Positions 1-7,435 are shown, counted from the stretch's first letter. The stretch: 39,567 nt of DNA from Candidatus Magasanikiibacteriota bacterium (GCA_903893485.1 CAITMK010000015.1:1-39567); one strand, 5' to 3'. Translations and numbers: made by a program. The notes: generated by a model not told the origin, from the letters alone.

Positions 1-529
1 CATTTGCGATCCCTTCTTCCAAGTTTACCTCAACCACTGCGTCGCCGAACGTCTCGCGGATGTCGCGGTCGTCGGCGCGATGTGGCGTTGCTGTCATGCC
101 GAGCAGTGTGCGCGGCGTGAAATACTCGATCACCGGCTTGAAGGTGTTCGCTTCGCTGTGATGCGCCTCGTCGACGAGCACAAAGGAAAACTCGTCCGCA
201 AAGAACGCATGCTTCCACGTGTGGAACGTCTGAAAGGTCGCGAAGAGAATGTCGACCTGCTCAAAATCCTTTTGCTCTCCGTAAAAAATGCCGAAGGAAT
301 ACTTTTCCCCGAGCACCTCACGAAACACGGCCAGATTCTGTTGCAGAATATCGATGTCGTGACAGAGGAACAACCCACGACCATGCGCAATGAGTTCATT
401 TTTGGTGAAATGCGCCGCGATGTGGGTTTTTCCGAGTCCTGTTGCCATGACCATCAGTAACCGGACCTGTTCCAGTGCTGCCTGTTTGAGCCGACGATAC
501 GGCTCCGTTTGGTGGACCAAAAGCTCCAT
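1..529 (-). CDS. Superfamily II DEAD/DEAH helicase, N-terminal part (cut by window edge)
   Basis: The first 176 codons of a protein that runs off the left edge. RecA-like domain 1 of an SF2 helicase is clear: Walker A as MATGLGKT near residue 28-35, motif II as VDEAHH near residue 118-123, and motif III as GMTATPHR near residue 144-151. This resembles the ResIII-type helicases found in restriction or repair proteins; a nuclease or other domain may follow beyond the window, so the exact role is open. The ATG at 529 is preceded by AGAGGTG and by a consensus promoter, which decides the start. GC and C-ending codons are higher than in most neighbours. It is divergent from rplU. Confidence 0.85.
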   Translation of the reverse strand, partial: MELLVHQTEPYRRLKQAALEQVRLLMVMATGLGKTHIAAHFTKNELIAHGRGLFLCHDIDILQQNLAVFREVLGEKYSFGIFYGEQKDFEQVDILFATFQTFHTWKHAFFADEFSFVLVDEAHHSEANTFKPVIEYFTPRTLLGMTATPHRADDRDIRETFGDAVVEVNLEEGIAN

Positions 530-567
530 GATAGCACCTCTTTCTGCAAAATTGTTGATGAACTGGT

Positions 568-616
568 ACCGCCTCGGCGGTGCGAAAAAAATACCATTTT
601 TTCGCCAAAATGTCAA
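568..616 (-). promoter_or_regulatory. Helicase promoter with hairpin at the transcript 5' end and Shine-Dalgarno
   Basis: On the minus strand TTGACA (616-611), a 17-bp spacer, then TATTTT (593-588). Transcription should begin near 581, exactly where an inverted repeat starts (ACCGCC, 2-nt loop, GGCGGT; 568-581). The leader is about 52 nt and carries AGAGGTG (541-535) before the ATG at 529. Confidence 0.7.
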
Positions 617-641
617 CGTCGAGAACGCCACCTACCCACAT

Positions 642-670
642 TTGACAAAAACACACGCATTTGATAGAAT
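642..670 (+). promoter_or_regulatory. rplU promoter
   Basis: TTGACA (642-647), 17-bp spacer, TAGAAT (665-670). The predicted transcript start near 677 leaves a leader of only about 14 nt with no Shine-Dalgarno before the ATG at 691. It supports 691 rather than the in-frame TTG at 661, which lies within the promoter. Confidence 0.8.
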
Positions 671-690
671 TCCAGCATCTTTTTACTACT

Positions 691-999
691 ATGATTGCAG
701 TCATCGAAACCGGCGGAAAGCAATATCTTGTTTCCCCAAAAACAAAACTCCAGATCGATAAGCTCGTCGCCGAAGCAGGTGGCACTCTTGAATTCGACAA
801 AATCCTCCTCATTGCCGACGAAAAAGGCATGATCGAGATTGGCGCCCCAATGGTGGACGCAAAGGTTACCGCTACGGTGGAACGTCAGCTCCGCACCCGC
901 AAAATCTTGGTTCGCAAGTTTAAAAACAAAACTCGCTACCACCGCACCCACGGTCATCGTCAGCACAAGACTGAGATCACTGTTGAAACCATCAAATAA
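691..999 (+). CDS. rplU: 50S ribosomal protein L21
   Basis: 102 residues beginning MIAVIETGGKQYLV, the signature start of bacterial L21, which binds 23S rRNA in the large subunit. The middle of the protein has the expected I-G-A-P motif (about residue 50) and the basic C-terminal half has the R-Y-x-R/H-T-x-G-H-R-Q pattern typical of the family. In most bacteria rplU is followed by rpmA (L27); here a terminator follows at once and the next gene is on the other strand, so rplU is a single-gene unit. Codons tend to end in C (ATC, CTC, GTC), as expected for a highly expressed gene. Confidence 0.96.
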   Translation: MIAVIETGGKQYLVSPKTKLQIDKLVAEAGGTLEFDKILLIADEKGMIEIGAPMVDAKVTATVERQLRTRKILVRKFKNKTRYHRTHGHRQHKTEITVETIK

Positions 1000-1013
1000 T
1001 TTCAGCGATACTC

Positions 1014-1046
1014 AAAAAAATCCCTCGGTTCGCCGGGGGATTTTTT
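1014..1046. terminator. Bidirectional intrinsic terminator between rplU and the DUF192 gene
   Basis: An A-run, stem TCCCTCGG / CCGGGGGA with a TTCG tetraloop (1029-1032), then a T-run. The A and T runs pair as well, so it can act for rplU on the plus strand and for the operon ending at 1060 on the minus strand. Confidence 0.9.
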
Positions 1047-1059
1047 ATTTGCCAATTAA

Positions 1060-1542
1060 TTACTGGGCATCTTTTATCTCATCACCAATTTTAACTCCAA
1101 GCCGATCAACGGTCCCTGAGACCACCTCAACAACAATATCCGCATCAAGACGCGACGTGTATTTTTGAATCTGATCATCCGGCGCACCAATTGGCGCAGG
1201 CGGCACCCGCGGAGCCATATCAACAATCGTATTACCCTTCAGCCACAAAATATCTAACGGATATTGCATATCTTTCATCCAAAATGAATACCGATTTAAG
1301 CCTGGCATTTTAAAAACCATGGCTTCATTTTTTCCAAGGCCGCTGGTGCCCGACAATCCTAACGTCCTTTTGTCATCAGTATCTGCAATGCGCGCGGTAA
1401 AAATTTCATCGTGCAGCAAAAACTTTGCGGTTGCATATGACGTCCCGCGAAAATAAAGAAAAACAAAAAAAATAAAAACGAGCCCCGCCCCGATAGCAAT
1501 TCCGGTTGGCGAAAATATAATTATTTTTTTATCTTTTGCCAT
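1060..1542 (-). CDS. DUF192 family protein, membrane-anchored
   Basis: 160 residues. An N-terminal hydrophobic segment (about residues 9-31) acts as signal or anchor, followed by a DUF192 domain recognisable from the E-A-M-V-F sequence, the central F-W-M-K-D-M-x-x-P-L-D-I-L-W block (about 86-100) and the D-x-V-V-E-V-x-x-G-x-x-x-x-x-G-x-x-x-G-D C-terminal motif. DUF192 proteins are small extracytoplasmic proteins of unknown biochemical role. It is the last gene of the clp operon: the preceding gene's TAA is separated from this ATG by one T. The transcript ends at the hairpin at 1014-1046. Confidence 0.88.
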   Translation of the reverse strand: MAKDKKIIIFSPTGIAIGAGLVFIFFVFLYFRGTSYATAKFLLHDEIFTARIADTDDKRTLGLSGTSGLGKNEAMVFKMPGLNRYSFWMKDMQYPLDILWLKGNTIVDMAPRVPPAPIGAPDDQIQKYTSRLDADIVVEVVSGTVDRLGVKIGDEIKDAQ

Positions 1543-1543
1543 A

Positions 1544-2581
1544 TTATTTTTTGGTCAGCCGTTTTTCAAGATATGCGGCAAGCATCCATTCGCCAGCAAG
1601 GAGCGCGATGAGCAATAAAATTTTACCAACCGTTGGTAAAAAAAGTGCGAGCAATCCGCACGCAATGCCGCACACATAATATAGTAGCACCGCCTTGCGA
1701 TGTGACACGCCGCTACGCAGCAATAAATGATGCAGGTGGCGCTGGTCCGCGGCGAACGGTGTTTTGCCATGCGACATGCGCACTAAAATTAAACGTATCA
1801 CATCAAATACGGCCAAACCCATTACCAAAAGCGCGGTTGCAATTTTACTGCCGCTTAAAATTGAAAGCACCGCTAAAACAAAACCTAAAAATAATGAGCC
1901 CCCCTCGCCCAAAAATGCGCGCGCGGGATAAAAATTAAAAAATAAAAAACCCGCGCAGCAGCCGGCAAACACAAGCGATGCAAAACCTAATCTCGGTTCA
2001 AAAAATTGCGCGGTTTGCGTGAGTGCAAAAATCATGACCGCACCAATGCCTGATAAACCCGTGGTGAGCCCATCAAGGCCATCGAGTAATTTGGTGCCAT
2101 ACATCATGGCGAGTAGCCACACGCTGGTTAAAAAAATCGTAACGCCAGACCCGGCAGAAAATAAAATAATGCCGCCAAGTGGACGCGTTACCGAATGAAT
2201 TTGTATGCCCGCCAAAACAACGATTGCGGTGGCAACGAGCGGCCCCACAAGCTGCACTGCGGGCGGCAATCCAAAACGATCATCAATAATACCAACAAAA
2301 AATAAAACAAGTGACGCAAATATCAGCGCCTGCCATTGCATCGCTGGCAGCTGCGGCACATAGGTTGGCGCAATAAAAGTAGCTGCCCAAATCACTAAGC
2401 TAAACGAAACCGCAATAGCAACACCACCCACAAGCACCATGGGCCGCGCATGAATTTTGCGGCCGCTCGTAAACGGAACATCAACAATTTTTAGATATCG
2501 AAAGACGGGTAGTAATAATTTTGTCAGCAGCATCGCGCCAATCATTCCAACAATTCCACCCAGCACTTGCGGCATCCACAT
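1544..2581 (-). CDS. Glycosyltransferase family 4 (WecA/TagO-like) polyprenyl-phosphate sugar-1-phosphate transferase
   Basis: 345 residues, about 10-11 membrane helices. Members move a sugar-1-phosphate from a UDP-sugar to undecaprenyl phosphate, the first membrane step of surface glycan synthesis. Visible family motifs: D-D at 100-101, L-L-D-G-L-D-G-L at 165-172, and R-H-L-H-H at 281-285, the last of these favouring WecA/TagO over MraY. Odd point: the usual G-D-x-G-S loop reads GEGGS at 225-229, with Glu for Asp. Its ATG follows the clp stop by one T, so translation is probably coupled. The substrate sugar cannot be told from sequence. Confidence 0.88.
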   Translation of the reverse strand: MWMPQVLGGIVGMIGAMLLTKLLLPVFRYLKIVDVPFTSGRKIHARPMVLVGGVAIAVSFSLVIWAATFIAPTYVPQLPAMQWQALIFASLVLFFVGIIDDRFGLPPAVQLVGPLVATAIVVLAGIQIHSVTRPLGGIILFSAGSGVTIFLTSVWLLAMMYGTKLLDGLDGLTTGLSGIGAVMIFALTQTAQFFEPRLGFASLVFAGCCAGFLFFNFYPARAFLGEGGSLFLGFVLAVLSILSGSKIATALLVMGLAVFDVIRLILVRMSHGKTPFAADQRHLHHLLLRSGVSHRKAVLLYYVCGIACGLLALFLPTVGKILLLIALLAGEWMLAAYLEKRLTKK

Positions 2582-2582
2582 A

Positions 2583-5276
2583 TTATGTTTTTTCCACGGT
2601 TACGCCAGTTTCGCTTACCACGATTGTATCTTTACGCTGCACCTTATTTTCCAAAAGTAATCCCGCAATTGCATTTTCAACTTTATCTTGGATTACACGG
2701 CGCAGCGGACGCACCCCAAACGCTGGATCATACCCAGCTTCGGCAAGATTTGCCAGCGCCTCATCGGTAACACGTAGCCCAATGCCACGTTCTGATAATT
2801 TTTTGGCAACACCCAAAACCATAAGTCGTGCCACGGACACAATTTGCGCTTGTGTAAGTGGTTGAAACAAAACAATCGCATCAAAACGGTTCAAAAATTC
2901 TGGGCGGAACTGATCTTTTAATTCCTGGTGGATGAGCGCATTTTTTATGTGATCCATGCTCGTGCCGCGCGCAATTTCATCTTGCACATATCGCGTGCCG
3001 GCATTTGAAGTTGCAATTAATATAATATTTGTAAAATCAATCACACGACCAACTGAATCGGTCAGGCGGCCATCATCCATGACTTGCAAAAAAATGTTTA
3101 ATACATTTGCATCTGCTTTTTCCAGCTCGTCCAAAAGTAAAAGTGAAAATGGTTTTTGACGGACCTGCTCGGTAAGCATGCCCGTGCCCTGCTCGCCCGG
3201 TCGACCAATCAAACGATAAATTGAATTCGTATCTTGATATTCAGACATGTCCAAGCGAATCATCTGAGCCTCATCACCAAAATACACATCCGCGATGGTT
3301 TTGGCTAATTCAGTTTTACCAACACCGGTTGGACCTAAAAACAAAAAGTTCGCAAGCGGACGTTTGCCACTTTGCAGTTCCGCGCGCGCACGACGAAGTG
3401 CATTTGCCACCACGGTGACCGCCTCTTCCTGACCAATCACGCGTTCATGCATGGCACTTTCAAGACGCATTAATTTTTCTGATTCATTTTCTGAAACCGC
3501 GGTCACGGGAATTTTTGTTTTTTCCGCAACGATAGCCGATACATCTTCGGCGGTTACAAACTGATTTTTACCGCGGCGATTGCGCACATATAATGCCGCT
3601 TCACTTGCAATCTGAATTGCTTTTTTTGGCAAATAATCATCGTGCAAATATCGATTTGAAAGCTCAACCGCGCGATCAAGCGCCTCGTATGAAAACCACA
3701 CATCATGCTGATATTCAAACTGATTTGATTTTGCTTCGAGCACCTGGATCGCGGTATTCACATCCATTTCATCAACAACTACTTTTTGAAATAGCGCACC
3801 CAGCGCCTGATTTGCGATAACTTTATTAAAACTTTCAGTGGTGGTTGTTGCAATGCAAAGCAAATATCCTTTTGAAAGTTCGTTTGCGAGCACACCCGCC
3901 ACATCCATACTCTGCCCCGTGCCCATGGAAATGCCGATCATTTTTTCAATGTTTGGAATCACCAGTACGATATTTCCCGCACGCGCAATATCATACAACG
4001 CTTCAAGCAGGCGGTCTTCAGCTTCTGCCGCAGAGGCGCCAGACAAAAGGCGCGCCACATCTAATTCCATGAGGCGCTTGTCCGCAAGTTCTGGCGGCAC
4101 TAGTTCGGCAACCATGAGTTCTGCGATGCCATTCACAATGGTGCGACGTCCAACACCAGGGTTTCCAACCAACAAAACTCCATGCGCACCGCTTTGCAAT
4201 ACGCGAAAAATTGATTCGAGTTCGGCACCGCGGCCAACCATTGGTTCTAAATGTCCATACCACGAAGCCTTGGTTAAATCAGAACTTACTGAATTTAAAA
4301 ATGGTGTGGCAAGCGCGGTCATAGATCGATTCGTATCGCCCTTACCGCGACCACGGCTGCCAGATACACGTGCCGCACGTGCACGCTGCATGCGCGATCG
4401 AACCCGTTCCCATTGAAGTGCGTTTGCAAATTTTTCTTGTGATACTTCAAAGTCATCGTAAATTGTTTGAATTGATTCGTCGACGCTGATAATTACTGCC
4501 GCCAAATCTGCTATATCAACAACGGGTTCATGAGATTCCCATGCGATTTCGTAGGCGCCAAATAATAATTGCCACGTCTCGCGTGGAATTTGTGGTTCCG
4601 TGTCTTTTGGTGCTGCGCCAACTAAATGGGGTTGCAACGCTTGCAAAAAATCTTTTGGGCGAATGAGCAAACGCATTGAAAGTGTTTCCATGCGATGATT
4701 TTCTAAAATCGCGGCAAATAAATGTGATGAAGTTACAAACGCAGAATGATTTTGTTCAGCAATTAAAAATGCGCGCTCAATAGCATGCAACAAATCGGCG
4801 GAAAAAGCGGTGGTAATATTTTGTTTTGCAGCGCCAGATAATCGACGCGCTTCACTCCACGAGGTTGCTGTTGGCCCAACTGAGGAATCCGATTGCAGAT
4901 ACGTGTGCGGAATAACTTCCGTTTGCACCGAGGTATGCCGAATCATGCGCGCAACAAGCAGCATTAAAAAAATAAGCCACACCCCGCCAATGAGTGGCAA
5001 AAACTTTGTTTGATTTTGAAAAAATAATAATCCCGCGCCCGCAATGCCAAAAACTAAAATTGTGCCAAAAATCATTACAAACAAACGGTGTACTGATTCA
5101 CTGCTTTGGCGATACGCAATTTCCGTGCCATTTACTAAACGCTCCCAAAATAAAAATCTACCGTGCGATTGCATGCCAACCGCGGCGCCGCCACAGGTGC
5201 GACATGCACCGCCCTGCACCGCACCAGCGCCCTGGCATGACTCGCAAACAATAATCGGCAAAGAATGTACATCCAT
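2583..5276 (-). CDS. Membrane-anchored ClpC/ClpA-like AAA+ protein with a degenerate first ATPase module
   Basis: 897 residues from the ATG at 5276 (a TTG at 5288 also fits but overlaps the upstream stop). Order: a CxxC...CxxC zinc-binding-like motif (C11, C14, C25, C28), two membrane helices (about 65-112), a Clp_N-like helical domain (about 150-300), D1 (about 340-585), D2 (about 595-897). D2 is intact: GPTGVGKT 648-655, LLLLDELEKA 712-721, arginine finger in FRPEFLNRF 790-798. D1 is not: Walker A reads GNPGVGRRT (371-379), Walker B reads VLVIPNIEK (437-445), and the place of the arginine fingers reads ALGALFQK (491-498). No coiled-coil M domain is present, and no G-F ClpP-docking loop is seen before FRPEF. 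Likely a membrane-tethered unfoldase; partners unknown. Confidence 0.9.
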   Translation of the reverse strand: MDVHSLPIIVCESCQGAGAVQGGACRTCGGAAVGMQSHGRFLFWERLVNGTEIAYRQSSESVHRLFVMIFGTILVFGIAGAGLLFFQNQTKFLPLIGGVWLIFLMLLVARMIRHTSVQTEVIPHTYLQSDSSVGPTATSWSEARRLSGAAKQNITTAFSADLLHAIERAFLIAEQNHSAFVTSSHLFAAILENHRMETLSMRLLIRPKDFLQALQPHLVGAAPKDTEPQIPRETWQLLFGAYEIAWESHEPVVDIADLAAVIISVDESIQTIYDDFEVSQEKFANALQWERVRSRMQRARAARVSGSRGRGKGDTNRSMTALATPFLNSVSSDLTKASWYGHLEPMVGRGAELESIFRVLQSGAHGVLLVGNPGVGRRTIVNGIAELMVAELVPPELADKRLMELDVARLLSGASAAEAEDRLLEALYDIARAGNIVLVIPNIEKMIGISMGTGQSMDVAGVLANELSKGYLLCIATTTTESFNKVIANQALGALFQKVVVDEMDVNTAIQVLEAKSNQFEYQHDVWFSYEALDRAVELSNRYLHDDYLPKKAIQIASEAALYVRNRRGKNQFVTAEDVSAIVAEKTKIPVTAVSENESEKLMRLESAMHERVIGQEEAVTVVANALRRARAELQSGKRPLANFLFLGPTGVGKTELAKTIADVYFGDEAQMIRLDMSEYQDTNSIYRLIGRPGEQGTGMLTEQVRQKPFSLLLLDELEKADANVLNIFLQVMDDGRLTDSVGRVIDFTNIILIATSNAGTRYVQDEIARGTSMDHIKNALIHQELKDQFRPEFLNRFDAIVLFQPLTQAQIVSVARLMVLGVAKKLSERGIGLRVTDEALANLAEAGYDPAFGVRPLRRVIQDKVENAIAGLLLENKVQRKDTIVVSETGVTVEKT

Positions 5277-5277
5277 A

Positions 5278-5649
5278 TTATGCAACAAGGCGTACGACGC
5301 CTACGTATAAAAGAACGAGCGCTGCAAGCGGCCCGGCGCACCACACAATGGCGCACGCCATGAGCACCACCATCCACAGCGCCATGCCAATGAGCCGAAA
5401 AATAACATTTACAAAGCGCACAATAAAACTAATGATGCGGCCCCAAATGTCTGACTGCCCGTACATGGGCACAAATAAGTTGCGCGCCCACAAACCAACG
5501 CCCAAGTGTTCCCACGTTGCAACCGCCGAATTTTTAACGGCGCCCAAGAGCCACACAATACCAAAAGAATACCACCAGAGTGGCGTGGTAAGCGTTTCAA
5601 AACCTTGTGTTAAAAATGCCCGACTCGTGACAGTTGCACCGCGAATCAT
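5278..5649 (-). CDS. Small integral membrane protein, unrecognised
   Basis: 123 residues with hydrophobic segments near 20-40, 70-95 and 95-120, separated by short W- and R-containing loops. I do not recognise a family. Its stop is one base before the clp ATG, so both are probably made together, and a role with the membrane-anchored Clp protein is a reasonable guess from position only. The ATG at 5649 lies 2 nt downstream of the transcript start predicted from an extended -10. Confidence 0.7.
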   Translation of the reverse strand: MIRGATVTSRAFLTQGFETLTTPLWWYSFGIVWLLGAVKNSAVATWEHLGVGLWARNLFVPMYGQSDIWGRIISFIVRFVNVIFRLIGMALWMVVLMACAIVWCAGPLAALVLLYVGVVRLVA

Positions 5650-5657
5650 ATGGGCGA

Positions 5658-5666
5658 ATTATACCA
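5658..5666 (-). promoter_or_regulatory. Extended -10 promoter inside the mra-clp gene series
   Basis: TGGTATAAT on the minus strand; the TATAAT is 5663-5658. The predicted start (about 5651) is 2 nt before the ATG at 5649, so the transcript for the membrane protein, clp, the transferase and the DUF192 gene would be leaderless. There is no good -35, which is usual with an extended -10. Confidence 0.65.
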
Positions 5667-5667
5667 T

Positions 5668-5982
5668 TTATTTAAATGCAACGGAATTTTCTGTTGGCGC
5701 TGCGGCATATTGCACCGCTGCGTTTGGATGCAAGCCTAACGTTTCGGTTCGCTTTTGCAACTCCGACGCAGACCCTTGCTCCGCAACTTGCAAATCCAAG
5801 TCGCGCGTTTCAGTGGCAAGCGATGCGCGTTCGTCTGACAATTTTTTTAATTCGTATCCACGCGATGAGGCGACGGTAATTTGAAAAAAGTAAGCAATCG
5901 CTAATGATGCGGCGGCCGCGATCATAAGAATGCGAAGCTTTGATGGTTTTGAAGAAGAACGAATGTGCGAATGTCGGTTCAT
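5668..5982 (-). CDS. ftsL: FtsL-like cell-division protein
   Basis: 104 residues: short basic cytoplasmic tail, one membrane helix (about 18-38), then a coiled-coil-like stretch with heptad leucines (about 43-85). This architecture and its place directly after rsmH match FtsL, the bitopic protein that links FtsB and FtsQ with the septal synthase FtsW-FtsI. FtsL sequences diverge strongly, so the call rests on size, topology and synteny. The ATG overlaps the rsmH TGA (ATGA). Unlike in most bacteria, no ftsI follows. Confidence 0.72.
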   Translation of the reverse strand: MNRHSHIRSSSKPSKLRILMIAAAASLAIAYFFQITVASSRGYELKKLSDERASLATETRDLDLQVAEQGSASELQKRTETLGLHPNAAVQYAAAPTENSVAFK

Positions 5983-6845
5983 ACTTTTTGAAATACGCGA
6001 AGTTTACTGCTTCGCGAACGTGGATTTTGTTGAATTTCAGCTTCTGTCGGTACGATCGGTTTTTTGGTGAGTGCGGCGCAATCTTTGCGACCCGCCACAA
6101 ACTGTTTTACGATCCGATCTTCGAGTGAATGAAATGTGATGACCGCTACCCGTGCGCCTGATGGCATCCATTCGGTGATGCGTTCTAAGGCGGTGTGCAA
6201 AATTTCAAGTTCATCGTTTACTGCAATGCGCAGCGATTGAAAGACCTGCGTTGCGGGATGAATTTTCCCCGTGCGTGGCGCCACTTTCATGACCGTGAAT
6301 GCAAGTTCCTGAGTCGTGTTAATGGGTTTTTCTTTTCGCGCTTCGCAAATTGCGGTTGCGATTTTATCAGCGCGTGGCTCTTCGCCAAAACGGCGAAAGA
6401 TGCGAACCAATTCTTCGTGCGTGTATGTGTTCACAATTTCTGCTGCGGTTGGACGATCGCTGGTTGGATCAAATCGCATGTCGAGCGGTTCATTGGTGAG
6501 GAAACTGAATCCCCGACCACGAACCATGAACTGCGTTGTTGACCAGCCAAGATCCATGAGAATTCTGTCTGGCTTTGCGGTAACCAGCGATGGCATGTCT
6601 ACAAAATTTCCGTGCACGGCGTGGAAATTTTTGAACTGCACCAAGCGTTCGCTTGCCAATTTTACAGCTTCTGGATCTTGATCAATGCCAATCACCTGCC
6701 CGCCATCGCCCACTAGCTCGCAAAACATTTGGCTATGCCCGCCGTCGCCTAAGGTGCCATCAATCACAACCATTCCTGGTTTGATTTCAAGCCAATCCGC
6801 TACTTCTTGCAAAAGCACCGGGGTGTGTAGGCTGGTATATGGCAT
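5979..6845 (-). CDS. rsmH: 16S rRNA (cytosine-1402-N4)-methyltransferase
   Basis: 288 residues, the usual length. It methylates N4 of C1402 in the ribosomal P site using S-adenosylmethionine. Visible: the family start H-T-P-V-L-L-Q-E, the SAM-binding D-G-T-L-G-D-G-G-H (about 30-38), G-I-D-Q-D-P (about 53-58), the L-M-D-L-G-W-S block (here W where S is more common), G-F-S-F then P-L-D-M-R-F-D, and near the C-terminus V-I-T-F-H-S-L-E-D-R-I-V-K. It starts two nucleotides after the mraZ stop and overlaps ftsL. Confidence 0.95.
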   Translation of the reverse strand: MPYTSLHTPVLLQEVADWLEIKPGMVVIDGTLGDGGHSQMFCELVGDGGQVIGIDQDPEAVKLASERLVQFKNFHAVHGNFVDMPSLVTAKPDRILMDLGWSTTQFMVRGRGFSFLTNEPLDMRFDPTSDRPTAAEIVNTYTHEELVRIFRRFGEEPRADKIATAICEARKEKPINTTQELAFTVMKVAPRTGKIHPATQVFQSLRIAVNDELEILHTALERITEWMPSGARVAVITFHSLEDRIVKQFVAGRKDCAALTKKPIVPTEAEIQQNPRSRSSKLRVFQKV

Positions 6846-6847
6846 AG

Positions 6848-7276
6848 TTATACGCCGAGATTATGCAGCTGCTCTGCGATTGCGCCACTTTCTTTTTCGG
6901 TGCGTGCAGTATAAGCGGCCCATGCGGCTTCGTCCCAGATTTCAACGTGATTGTACAGGCCTGCAACAACCACATTTTTTTTGAGCGATCCGTATGTGCG
7001 CAAATATTCCGGCACCACGACGCGACCTTGGCCATCCACTGACACTTCCATAGCACCCGCAAGCATGAACCGGGCGAACGCACGCGCGTTTGATTGTGTG
7101 AGTGGAAGAGCCGCTAACTTTTCCGCAATAATTTTCCATTCGCTGGCTGAATAAAGGAACAAACAATTATCCAGGCCACGAGTGACCACTGCCTTTTTTA
7201 AGGGCGCGCGAAATTTGACCGGTATTGCGATCCGGCCTTTGTCATCAATCGAATGGTGAAATTCACCGATAAACAT
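6848..7276 (-). CDS. mraZ: Transcriptional regulator MraZ
   Basis: 142 residues from the ATG at 7276. It begins MFIGEFHHSIDDKGRIAIP, the first of two AbrB-like DNA-binding halves; the second has G-Q-G-R-V-V-V-P-E-Y-L-R (about 80-91). MraZ forms a ring and represses its own division and cell-wall operon by binding tandem TGGGN boxes. Two perfect boxes lie in the leader (7311-7330). An upstream in-frame extension to 7399 would run across those boxes and the promoter, so it is not used. It heads the series mraZ-rsmH-ftsL. Confidence 0.95.
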   Translation of the reverse strand: MFIGEFHHSIDDKGRIAIPVKFRAPLKKAVVTRGLDNCLFLYSASEWKIIAEKLAALPLTQSNARAFARFMLAGAMEVSVDGQGRVVVPEYLRTYGSLKKNVVVAGLYNHVEIWDEAAWAAYTARTEKESGAIAEQLHNLGV

Positions 7277-7310
7277 TGTGTTTTGATGCGGGTGGGCTGA
7301 GGATTTCGTG

Positions 7311-7330
7311 TTCCCCACTTTTCCCCACTT
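7311..7330 (-). promoter_or_regulatory. MraZ operator: two perfect tandem 10-bp boxes
   Basis: Two identical direct repeats (7311-7320 and 7321-7330), read on the minus strand as AAGTGGGGAA twice, so TGGGG is repeated with a 5-nt spacer, the known MraZ binding pattern. A third degenerate copy in phase lies at 7341-7350 and overlaps the -10. Confidence 0.85.
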
Positions 7331-7336
7331 GAAACC

Positions 7337-7342
7337 ATTATA
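7337..7342 (-). promoter_or_regulatory. mraZ promoter -10
   Basis: Perfect TATAAT on the minus strand (7342-7337), weak -35 (TTGTTT) at 17 bp. The predicted start near 7330 places the two MraZ boxes at the very start of the transcribed region, suiting repression by blocking the polymerase. Confidence 0.65.
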
Positions 7343-7378
7343 AACCACTTTACCTAGAAAAACAATGCAAATAGTGGG

Positions 7379-7387
7379 TGTGGATAA
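7379..7387 (-). promoter_or_regulatory. Perfect DnaA-box-like 9-mer
   Basis: TTATCCACA on the minus strand, identical to the consensus high-affinity DnaA box. It lies between mraZ and the divergent gene at 7436, about 40 bp upstream of each -10. Only one copy is present, so it is not an origin; it could be a DnaA-regulated promoter site or chance. Confidence 0.45.
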
Positions 7388-7421
7388 ATAAAAGCGCATG
7401 TACGAACAGTCTAAAATCTTC

Positions 7422-7427
7422 TATACT
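7422..7427 (+). promoter_or_regulatory. -10 element for the gene at 7436
   Basis: TATACT with a predicted start near 7434, 2 nt before the ATG, so the transcript is probably leaderless. No clear -35. Confidence 0.5.
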
Positions 7428-7435
7428 ACGATCCT

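Noticed and set aside
3838..4416. 192-codon plus-strand frame inside clp
   Set aside because: It lies wholly within the AAA+ D1 coding sequence and has Ser/Pro-rich low-complexity composition.
7379..7387. Replication origin near mraZ
   Set aside because: Only one DnaA box, no AT-rich unwinding region with repeated boxes, and no dnaA or dnaN gene near it.
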